Shown piece by piece: positions 37,857 to 48,045 of a DNA stretch of 64,000 bases. Within the stretch, counting starts at the first letter, position 1. Each line of letters starts with the position of its first letter. The notes under the pieces are model-generated. The model saw nothing but the letters and a program-made list of their open reading frames with translations. It did no database searches and was not told where the DNA came from. Source of the DNA: Pagrus major. Lineage: Eukaryota; Chordata; Actinopteri; Spariformes; Sparidae. The stretch spans positions 25,418,671 through 25,482,670 of the forward strand of contig NC_133227.1 of NCBI RefSeq assembly GCF_040436345.1, written 5' to 3'. The translations under genes were made by a program, and so were the position numbers.

Positions 37857-40800
37857 TCAGAACACAATGGAGTACTGAAGGCTCTCACAGAACTCGTTTG
37901 TGGGATCTGGGAAGAAAATGTATGAAGATATGTGGGTTAAACTTTAATACTAAACATTTAATACTACATTTCAAAAAGTGGCATTTCTTGAAGGTGCAGT
38001 CTGACACGAGCTTTGAGAAAATAACTGATGATGTCATAATGATGTAAGCAGAGTCAGGGACACAAAATGAAATATTTTGTGTGGCACTGAATCATAGTGC
38101 AAGTTAGAAATTATGATGTTCTGGACCGACCCTTAAGGAAATAACTGGACTTTTAAATGTTTTTTCCTCCCTCTGAGTACCACCAGAAAATAATCCCTGT
38201 ACAAACACACATGTACAGTCTGAACCCATCGGCTAACAACTTTTACCTGAGGTAGATTCCCAGCATCTGGTGGCTGGAGGGGTGCATGCTTCATCGATCG
38301 GGAACCTCTTGACCTCCGCCGCTAAACTTCCAAGACCCATGTTTTCCATCAGTTGATGGATAATCTGAAAGAGCAACACTGGACTGAGTATGGCGATTAT
38401 AACTTGCACAACTGGAGTTTTCCAACACCAGTCTTTACCAATCAAACATCTGATTTGGCCGTTATTACGCAAGCCAAACAGGCAGGATAAGACAAACATG
38501 CATGCTGTTTTGGGGAGGAGCCAATGAGGAGGCGATGCTTACCTCAGCGAACTCTGGAAGATCACAGCAAAGACAGAGGGCGAGAAAGGGGAGGAGGCAT
38601 GAGTACGGCACTGTGATATCAATATATCTGTTTGTGTTTACTCAATTTCACCTCATCCTGAACCATTTATTAGCAAGTATGACTTGATTTATTTACTAAA
38701 TCATGATATAATATAGGAGACAACAAGCACAGAATGTAATTAATTAATTAACTGCAGTTTGCATGTATAATTACACTTCACTTCACCTCTTCGATATTTC
38801 CGATCCAACAGAAGTTCATCCCCGTAGTATGAAGCTAAACGCCTCAGATGCATTAGGCGCATCATCACATCCTGTCAAATATAAAAAGGAAAACTGAGTT
38901 GTAAAGATGGCGACCGCAACATAATGCATCATAGAAAAAAACAAAGTATGAGCCTAAATTTTGAAATATTGCATGAAGCATCACACTGAGTATCTAACTT
39001 ATAGATTGTCGTTAACAGTTTTCTATTTCATGGCCTCAAGTTATGTAAAAAAATATTTGGATAAGTATATATACAGTATATATACTGTATAATAAACTGT
39101 TATCCAAATATTTTTGAGGAGGCGATGCTTACCTTGCTCATTAGACCTGGAAGATCACAGCACAGAGAGAGGGAGAGAAAAGGGAGGATGCATGAGTACA
39201 GCACTGTGATATCAATATATCTGTTTGTGTTACTTCATCTCACTTCATCCTGAACCATTTATTAGCAAGTATGACCTGTGTGTTTGAGTAAATTGTACTT
39301 TTCAGGGTAATTTTAATGCAGAAAACTTTTACTGGAGTAGATTTTTTGAGAAAAATCATTACTTATACTCAGTTACAAGTTTACAGTTACAGTTTCAAAC
39401 TTGGCTCCTCTTGCTGGTTTCTAGGATCTTCCCAACTCCAGCTTTAATAGGCAACACATGATAAAACAATTTGACACAACAGAAACTGTCTTTTATGACT
39501 ATGCATTCCACTGCTGATTTATTTGCCAAATCATAATATAATATAGGAGGTAACAAGCAAAGAATGTATTTAATTAATTAATTAATTAATTGCAGTTTGA
39601 ATGTATAATCACACTTGCACACCTCCGTGATTTGTTCACTATAACATAAGTTCATTGTCATGCAACATCCTACCGTGTTGAAGTGAACGCCTCAGATCCA
39701 TTAGGAATACCTCCATTTCCTGTCAAATATAAAAAGGAAAACTAAGTTGGAAAGATGGTGGCTGCAATATAATGCAACACAGAAAAAACTAAATATGAAG
39801 CATCACACTGAGTATCTAACTTATAGATTGTTGTTAACAGTTTTCTATTTCGTGGCCTTAAGTTATGTAAAAACAAAATATTTGGATAACAGTTTATTAT
39901 ACAGTATATATACAGTATATAGACTCAGAGTTTATTTTAAAATGCATGCTGTTAAGAGTAGGAGCCAACGAGGAGGCGATGCTTACCCCAGTAATAACCC
40001 AACCTGGAAGATCACAGCACAGAGAGAGGGAGAGAAAAGGGAGGATGCATGAGTACGGCACTGCGATATCAATATATCTGTTTATGTTACTTCATCTCAC
40101 TTCATCCTGAACCATTTATTAGCAAGTATGACCTGCGTGTTTGAGTAAATTGTACTTTTCAGGGTAATTTTAATGCAGAAAACTTTTACTTTTACTCAGT
40201 TACAAGTTCAGTTTAAAACGTCCTCTTGCTGGTTTCTACAATCTTACCAACTCCAGCTTTAATAGGCAATAAATGATCAAACAATTTGACACAACAGAAA
40301 CTGTCTATTATGAATATGCATACATATGCCAAATCATAATATAAAATAACAACAAGCAAAGAATGTCATTAATTAATTAATTGTAGTTTGCATGTATAAT
40401 CACACTTGCTCACTTCTCTGAATTGCCCACTCCATCAACAGATGTCCATCCTTCCCCGACATCCTGCCGTATCGAGCTGCATTCCTCAGAGCCGTTAGGA
40501 ACATCATCACATCCTGTAAAATATAAAAAAGGAAAACTGAGTTGGAGAGAGGGTGGCCGCAACATAATTCATCATAGAATAAACCAAAATATGAGCCTAA
40601 ATTTTGATATATTGCATGAAGCATCACATTGAGTATCTAACTTGTAGACTGCTCTTAACGGTTTTCTATTTCGTGGCCTTCAGTTATGTAAAAATGTATT
40701 TGGATAACAGTTTATTACATAGTTTATATACAGTATATAGACTCTAACTATGTAACAAATATCACTAAAGTCAAAGTAAAAGTAGAATGACAAGAAAACT

Positions 40801-42630
40801 CCAAAACAAAAACAAAAACAAAAACTCTTGACATGTTTTTGGCATCAAGGTTTCATCAGGGAGTTTGTTTTTACAGGTCTAAAATTACAATGACCATTTT
40901 GTGTCCACATAAATACAAAGGGCACTAACAAACTCAGTTTGAGTCCACTAAGTGCTCCTACTCTTACATTTGTTGATAAAAAATATCTATTGTAGTTACC
41001 TCCTTCATCGTCCTGGTTTCCTCTTCTTCGCTTTGTTCAACTGTGCAGATGAAAAAAAGACATTTTGATCACTTGAAAATCTCAAACAGCTCATTGTGAT
41101 TGCAGAACAGAGTGGATCAGCAGCTGCTCACTTCCTGTCAGTAGCTTTTTCATGCAGCACACTTACTCTTCCTTAGATTTTTTTTGTTGTTGAGAAAAAT
41201 CATTACTTTTAATCTTTACTTATAGTAGAATATAATATTAATGCAATATTTATACAGGTTATCTAATCAGGAGATAATGACTTGTCATCCGATCATAAAT
41301 AAATACAGCTGTGTGTTTACTTCTTCTTCTACTTCCCAGACATATCCACATCAGATAAAAGACAGCACAGATAGTATGCGGGTGTTGCTTTTTCTTTTTT
41401 AAAAAAAAATTTCTTAAGTTATTCATTATTCAAGTGACATTTTCAGTAAATACTTTTGTACTCTAACTCGAATAGTGATTTTGAGCACTACTTTTACTTC
41501 TACTGGAGGACTTTGAGTTCAGTACTTACACAACTCCATCGCCCTGCGGAACATGGCTTTCCATACATTTGGGTCATCTGCAGAATACATCTTTATCAGT
41601 TTCACACTTTCACACCTCAAGTTTCTGAGATATTATTTGCAGAGGTTGCATGTATATATTCACACTTTTCTCACCTGCGTGGCGGGGGGACAGATATTTG
41701 TCCAGGTCATGTTGAACACGCCACAAAGCACCTGGGAACCACTGTAAAATACAGAAGAAGACCGTGGGTGGCTGCACATTCAACGTAGATTAAATAGAGG
41801 CTGCCATTCAAACTGAGTATCTAACTTGTAGAAATACAAAAAAACCCCGGCTCTAAATGATTTTGTCTAAGTCTCCTGCACTTTAAGTTATCGTCCTTGT
41901 TGCTCAAGCTCTTATGGTTTACATTTTGTCATATTGTCAACCCCCCAAAATGTTGAAGTCTTATTTATGTTGTGTTGTTTTGCTTCTGTCTTAACTTTTC
42001 CACTGATTTTGTTTTGTCACACAATGCAGATGATTCATATACGAGCTACTGTTGTAACTTGAGTCTTTAAACTGATCTGTTTCAATAAAGATGAAGAAAT
42101 CAAAATATCTTTGTATGTATGGAAATTATCTCGCATTAATGGACGGTCCTGCTGACGTCATTTTGGATATGTTGGCAAGATGGCTCCAGCCAGCAGGCCA
42201 GGCACCAGCTGCGTCTTAAAGGGATATGCACGGATGCATCAAATACAAAGGCCTTAAAGTAGCGAGATGAATGTTTCCAAACAACGGAGTAAAAGCACAT
42301 TTTACTCAAAAACTACCCACCTGCATCGATGCCCTTTCCGGAAACATTTCTAGCCCTCCTGTCTCTTCTCCGTCATCTTCCCTGCTGCACTTCTACGATA
42401 CAAGAGTTAAAAAAAAAGTCAGTTTTTCCTCTGTTGCATCATATGTTAAAAAAGTTCCACTGTAGGCATGCTGAGCAAAAACCACACAAACTCTACCATC
42501 TGAAACATTTAAAGCACCACATTGTGTTAGACACTCCTAACAGCTTTTAAAATGTTCAAGTATGAAGGAATTTCCTTCAAGCAATAAATCAATACAGGAT
42601 AAAATTACTTACGGATACTGTATTCCCCAT
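37857..42630 (-). CDS. Novel irf1-derived gene with multiplied exon 3/exon 8 pairs and no intact DNA-binding domain
   Basis: Predicted - strand coding exons in order: 42630-42613 (MGNTVS), 41741-41675 (exon 3-like), 41577-41530 (exon 4-like, DPNVWKAMFRRAMEL), 41040-41000 (exon 5-like, 41 bases as in irf1, ETRTMKE against QTKTMKK), 40513-40414 (exon 3-like, 100 bases as in irf1), 40003-39987 (exon 8-like), an optional pair 39719-39623 / 39146-39133, 38871-38787 (exon 3-like), 38553-38543 (exon 8-like), 38364-38247 (exon 9-like, IIHQLMEN...DEACTPP against ICQQLEKD...NEACTSP) and 37906-37857 (exon 10-like, DPTNEFCESL against [11 protein letters not shown], then stop). Exon phases agree with irf1 at the matching junctions, and flanking introns still align. 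Without the optional pair the product is 184 aa. The Trp cluster is mostly lost: irf1 W34 and W42 correspond to Leu and Arg, H36 to Asn. DNA binding is therefore unlikely. Expression is not proven. Confidence 0.72.
39049..39115. repeat. Hairpin-forming AT inverted repeat
   Basis: Perfect 15-base arms (AAAAATATTTGGATA and its complement) enclose a second palindrome TACAGTATATATACTGTA. Only this one of the three paralogous introns has both arms. Confidence 0.75.
41440..41529. repeat. AAGTA-rich interspersed repeat truncating the exon 4 copy
   Basis: TTACTTCTACTGGAGGACTTTG-like text of the family also seen near 39300, 45470, 46660, 58795 and 61960. It abuts the exon 4-like exon exactly where irf1 similarity stops, and its antisense strand supplies the GTAAGTACTG splice donor. 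Confidence 0.55.
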
Positions 42631-42763
42631 GATGTGAGAGAAAAATGTACAAAATCAGTCCCGACTGCTTTAAGTCTCCACAGACGTGTCTCCTCTCCTC
42701 TCCTCTCCCCTTGTGTTGTGCTACAAGTTCACGGACACCCGGGTTTGTCTGACTGGCCGGTGA

Positions 42764-42808
42764 GGAATTTCCGGCTGAGGGGAGGAGCAAATACATTTTT
42801 TTTATATA
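42764..42808 (-). promoter_or_regulatory. Candidate promoter of the irf1-derived gene: TATA box and kappaB-like site
   Basis: On the - strand TATATAAA (42808-42801) lies about 170 bases before the MGNTVS start. Some 30 bases further downstream is the palindromic-type kappaB sequence GGAAATTCC (42772-42764). The start codon context CATCATGG has A at -3 and G at +4. Motifs only; no expression evidence. Confidence 0.4.
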
Positions 42809-42899
42809 ATGCACATTTTTATTTGAGTTTAAACCACTTCAAACTAACAAAAGTTGGGAGGGGATTCAACAGAATGAATCATTAACATACGTCTACTTG

Positions 42900-43438
42900 A
42901 GTACTCTTTAGGACAAATTATATATGCAAAATAAAAGTAAAAATAAAAATAAAACCAGATAGCACAGACACTTTCACTCTGGAATCTCCTCCTGAATTAT
43001 ACACAGATTTTTAGATACTACATTAACCTTTATGTCATGTGTAGCCAGCCAGTAAAAGGGCTTCATGTAAACCTGCTATGATCAAGTCGTATGCAGTCAA
43101 TTGTGCCACTGTTCTGGTCCATTCTTCATGAGGGGGTGGGCATTTTCTCCTCTCCTCCAGTGCCAAAAATAAGTAAATATACTACTCAATGACATGATAA
43201 TGCAGAAATATTTAGACGTATAGGCTGTAGAGATAATCAAATGCATTTTATTGTTGTTGCTGTCTATCAGTGGCTCATATTTGCCTTGCAGTCTCTCCAG
43301 AGGGTGGAGATTTGGATTCAGCCCAATGCTCCCCTGGTCCAGGAGCTCCCAGTCCAAACCGCTAGCTGCACGGCTAACTGAGCTAACTAGATAAGGGTTA
43401 GTGACAGTTAGCGCTTAGCGGTCTATCTGGTGTTATGT
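42900..43438. other. Intergenic, no gene seen
   Basis: AT-rich sequence between the irf1-derived gene's upstream region and the palindromic element. Short frames only. Confidence 0.6.
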
Positions 43439-43439
43439 A

Positions 43440-43686
43440 CGGAAGCCAAGAACGGCCATGGATTTTTCTTCTTTTTATGCACCGTTTTCTCGTGATAACA
43501 AGTTATCTCGTTATCTCGATATAACAAAGATTGTTTTCTCGTGATAACAAATTAATTTATTTCATTATCTTGATATAACAAAGAGAAAAAAAACTTTGTT
43601 ATATCGAGATAACGATATAATAAGTTGTTATCACGAGATAACAGTGCATAAAAAGAAGAAAAATCCATGGCCGTTCTCGGCTTCCG
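43440..43686. mobile_element. Near-palindromic foldback miniature element with TA flanks
   Basis: 247-base element whose halves are inverted copies: CGGAAGCCAAGAACGGCCAT on the left, complement at the right end with one mismatch in that stretch. The interior consists of TCTCGTGATAACAAG and TTATCTCGATATAAC arms. TA on both sides (43438-43439 and 43687-43688) fits a Tc1/mariner-type target duplication. No coding capacity. Confidence 0.75.
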
Positions 43687-44149
43687 TAGTTATGCATCGC
43701 TGCCCCCTATTTTCTTTGAGCGTGAATTCTTACATAATGTGTCTTTAACGTCTGTGTTACTGTGTAGAGTCATGTCATTTATTTATTCAGGTCAAGTGGA
43801 ACAAGGAAGCAAAGCCAGAGGTGTTAGACAGAGACGTGTGGGCAGCCTGCAAGATGGTTTCACTTGTACATCTTTTCATTTTTAGGATTGTTTTAAAAAA
43901 AAGTTTGAATGGCTATAAAAAGCAGCAGTAAATTACGTGGCACACGTTTGACTACTTTCATGTTTGCTGTAAATATTTAGGGGGAAGTCCCCAAAGAAGA
44001 CAGGCCAGCTGTTTCATTTCACCTTCACCTCAGATCCTCTCAACACCCTTTAAAATGCAGACATACGGAATCTCTGCGTTATTTCTCTGGTTAAAAGTAA
44101 GTCCTGTGTCATTTTAGTAAACACACAGGCTGAAGACAGCAGCTGCTGG

Positions 44150-44760
44150 TAACCTGACCTCAGACCAGCTGCTGCTGCGACGTTGCACGTTTGGCCTGAC
44201 GACTCGACTGAAGTAAAAGTGAAACTGCACAGAGCTCCGGACTCACTCTCCCACCGTTTGCTCCTTTGTTCAGTTTATGTGTCGTTTACTCCCTTTACAA
44301 GTGGATTATCCTCAGGGCACAACTTCCATAAGGAACAATAAGACGGCTGCTTGATTAAAGGTGAGTTTTCTCTTCTTGCAGCCTCTGAATAGCGTCTCGC
44401 ATCCAGTAATCCTGGGTGGAGATTAATTAATGGTGATGCTTCATGAAGAAATATGACTCATGAAATGTGATTTTTTAAAGGAAATACAACAAATCATCAT
44501 GTATAATCATGCTGTAAGCTGGTCTGGAGAGTTATCCTACATGTTCTGTAGGTTTATGGAGCTTTTTTTCTATTTTGTAGACAGAAATCAAGCAAAAATG
44601 ACAAAGTGAAAGTGACAGGGCGGAAACGGGGATATAATTAGCAGTAAAGAGCTAAATATCATCTCTTCTCTTTTCCTTATATTTCTCTTCATATCTCTTT
44701 CTTTAAAGCTTCTTTCTTATTTCAATATATCGTGAATTGTACAGCAGTGAGGCTAGTGTG
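44150..44760. repeat. Duplicated block X' (partner of 37211-37760) with ISRE-like motif
   Basis: Counterpart of block X about 7 kb away. AAAAGTGAAACT at 44215-44226 resembles an interferon-stimulated response element. A consensus splice donor AAAGGTGAGTTTTC follows near 44360; block X has AAAGATGAGTTTT at this spot. It could be a non-coding first exon on the + strand, but no downstream coding exon was found. Confidence 0.55.
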
Positions 44761-47700
44761 CACTGTTGTTGTGATTGCATGGGCTATAATGATTTTTAAC
44801 CAAACATCTTTAGGATCTCTAGCACATATTAAATACTGGGACATATAACTGTCTCACACATATTTACATCTATATGTGAAAAAAATGAAACACAAATAGT
44901 TAAAATCTCTCACATAAGGTGACACGTGTCTGTTTTTAAATACATAATGTATTGTTGTCATTGTTGACTCAGAAACAGGAAACTAGTCGCTCCAGATTTC
45001 ATGCTCTAAGTTAAGATTTTTAAAATTAATACAGCCTGAATGTAAGTATTTTAGCCTCATCCTGTGTCATTATTTTAATGTGAATCTGTGGGAGTGCGTT
45101 GCAGATCCTAATCTGTAATAACCGACCAAAAACACGTAGGCCTTATAAATCTGCTCACGTTATTTTAAATGGCTGCTGACACCAGGGTGCTGCATCACAA
45201 ACAGCCGCTAGATGTCGCCAAATCCGACCGTAGCATGAGCCATGGGATTTTGTGAGAGATTGTGTCCTGACTGTGTGAATGTTATTTCTCCTGTATATTT
45301 TGAATGGATTAGTGTGTCAGGTGCAGTGTACTTTTAAATTTAAGGATGTCGATTACGTCTTTACTCATCTTCTTGGGTGAATTTCTACCAAATTGCAGTT
45401 TTTTTCCCCGTCTGTATTCATCTGACTTCTCTATTTTGCACTTTGAACTCCAAGATATCCATAAACAGTGGTGCAAAGTAACTAAATACATTTACTTTAT
45501 ACTTCTACACCATTACATTACTCTGAGAGAAATATGTTTTTATATGATGACTATAGTTACTTAACCAGGAGAGACCATTGAATGTAAAGATCATTTTTAT
45601 CACAGCAGATGATGTTGGATGATGTAAACTGCGTTCCAGTACTACCGTACTATTTATAATGCAAGAAAAAGTTTTAGTCTGTCCCAATAGCAGGAAGCCA
45701 GCATGCAGCAAAAGTTATGTCACATCGACTAAGTCACAGAGAGAGCAGAGACAGACGACTTGCAAGTTTGACACTACAAACTGCAACATATGTATGAGCA
45801 AGAGGGCCCACATTTTATGCCGACTGCATGCAACAGTACGTACTTACTAAGGGCAGCTGCAGTACTTCCTAATAGTAAAAAAAAAAAATACGTATGCGAT
45901 CTGGAATGCAGCCTGAGTCGTGTCAGAAAGGCTTAGACAGGGAGGTTTTGTAATCGAGGGTTACTGCCCTGAGCAGCAGTCCAGACACTGGTGGCGGTGG
46001 TGGTGGTGGTGGTGGTGGTGGCTGATGACTGATGAAACTGATGCATCTTGTGAAGGCTGGGCGGTGATGCAGAGGGTGGAGGGGACACGCAAACAAGGCA
46101 GCATGACTGAAACAAAGCAGACAGAGACTCATAATTGAAAAGACAGCAGCAAGATGACTGGTTTAACAATGTAGGTGTGGGCTACTGGATTAGATATGAC
46201 TGGCTGATGTGAACAACTGACAGCAGGAGTGATGAGTGAGCATGGTGGAGAGGAGCGAATGACTAAAATGAATAAAAGCCTAAACATGAAAAAAAACAAC
46301 AACTGAACTTTCGCGAGAACTTCAACAGTTTGTTGTCAGATTTTGATCTGACACTTAAAAAAACATGATAAAGCCGATGATGATGCTTCTAAGATACACA
46401 CATTGTTAAAGAGTATTCAGATCCGTTACTCAAGCAAAATAAGTCACCAATAGCGAGTAAAAGTATTCATAATGCAGAAAACTAGCACCACACTATTTGA
46501 TATTATTTTCTTGGATTATTGTTTCTGATGCTCTGATGTGAAAGTAGCACTTCACTGTTGTAGTTTGTCGACGTTGAGCTGATTTGATCTGTTTTACAAA
46601 CTGTTTTGTCATTTACCAGCTACAACTTTTAAAATACAACTTACTGTACATCTTAACACCGGTGGTTGGAAGCAAGTACACTTACTCAAGTACTTCACTT
46701 CAGTACAGTTTTGAGGTACTTGTACTTTATTTGAGTCTTTCCATTTCTTATGGGAAGACTCCTTATCTGAAAAATTGTTCTTTTTACTCCACTACATTTA
46801 TCTGGTTATCAAGTTAATCGAGTTAATTTGACGTTGCAATGATACAAAATATAATCAACAAATCAATTATTATATGTTTTTATAGGTTCACTCACAAAGA
46901 CCACGGCAACAATGTTTTGAATTCAGAGGCTTATTGCATGTTATGATGGAAGTTTGAGATGATGTAGGAGGGATGGATTGAGGGAGTGGGGTGAAGGAAT
47001 GAGGGATGACAGAAGAAGAAATTAGGGTTGTGGAAGGATGGATGATGGACTGGCGATGGTCGGATGGAAAGACGGAGACTGAAACAAGAGAGAGGTGAAA
47101 GAAAAATACATTTTGGGGGAAGGATGTGAAAAACTCATCAGGTGAGCTTCAGTACTTCTTTGTGCAGAAATGGGATGCGTTTGAGCCGTTGTCTTTGTTC
47201 TCGAACCTAGTTTGGAAACTTAATTTAATTGATCCACATGGGAAAGCTCACAAGCTGCCCAGCAGTTTATTAAGTAATTTAAATTAGCTGCACTTTTACT
47301 AGCTGCAATGTTGAAACAGTGCTTACACATTAATACATACAAAAAGACAAATGTGATGTTGATTTTTCTCCAGAAAGAGTATTTTTACTTTTGTTACTTC
47401 TATATTATTTCTTATATATTATCACTATATAATTATTCTGCTAACTTCAGTAGATAACTCTTCAACACAATACACAGATGTCTTTGGCGTAAAGTCAAAA
47501 CTGTTATTGTCAAGCTGATATTCTGAGTTTCAGTTATTTTTAATTTTTTTAATGTTTTAAATAATATCCCTACACATTTCACATTTAAAGTCATTTCATT
47601 TAATTTTTCCTGTGGCATTGTTTGGTTTATTTGAGTAAAGGCTGTAAGTGCCCTTTGTACAAAGGTTAGGTGTTAGAGTATACAGTTAAGGTTGGTGTCA

Positions 47701-47934
47701 GTAAAAGCATCATGTCTTAAATGAACACTAGAGAGCGACATCGGTCAACATTTAGATAAACACACCGGCATCGTTAATAACCACTAGATGGCGACGGAGC
47801 CTATGATATAACCAACATGAACTTGATGCTGTTATCTGGTGCTCACACTGTGTTAGTGGCATGTGAAAAAGGAAGTGGCACGGTTTCGGTGTTATTAACT
47901 CACCGGCTGCTTTTCTTGTTTGTTTTTTACTCAC
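44761..47934. other. Intergenic, AAGTA-rich repeats and simple repeats
   Basis: Contains fragments of the AAGTA-rich repeat family (about 45470-45545 and 46655-46805) and a (GGT)n run at 45989-46021. No supported gene. Confidence 0.6.
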
Positions 47935-48045
47935 CTTGAAACTGAACTCGTGGGGAAGAGTCGACCACAGCAGTTCCCCCAGAGAGAAGCTGTCATCTAA
48001 CTTTTTTTTACCACAGTCGCCCCGCAGAGCCGTTAAATTGGAGTC
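47935..48045 (-). pseudogene. Orphan exon resembling the irf1-derived exon 3 copies
   Basis: 111-base open exon with acceptor TTTTTACTGTAG and donor AAG|GTGAGT. It begins DSNLTALRGD and continues to LGELLWSTLPHEFSFK. LTALR is identical to the start of the 40513-40414 exon (FLTALRNAA), and both begin in phase 0. The upstream intron also appears to follow the irf1 exon 3 flank (ACGAGCA, then GCAGGAG). It ends in phase 0 rather than 1 and has no partner exons that I can find, so it is probably a remnant of a third irf1 copy; an unrelated exon is possible. Confidence 0.4.

Noticed and set aside
45923-46169. Proline- and threonine-rich - strand frames
   Set aside because: Produced by the (GGT)n repeat; no splice or family support.
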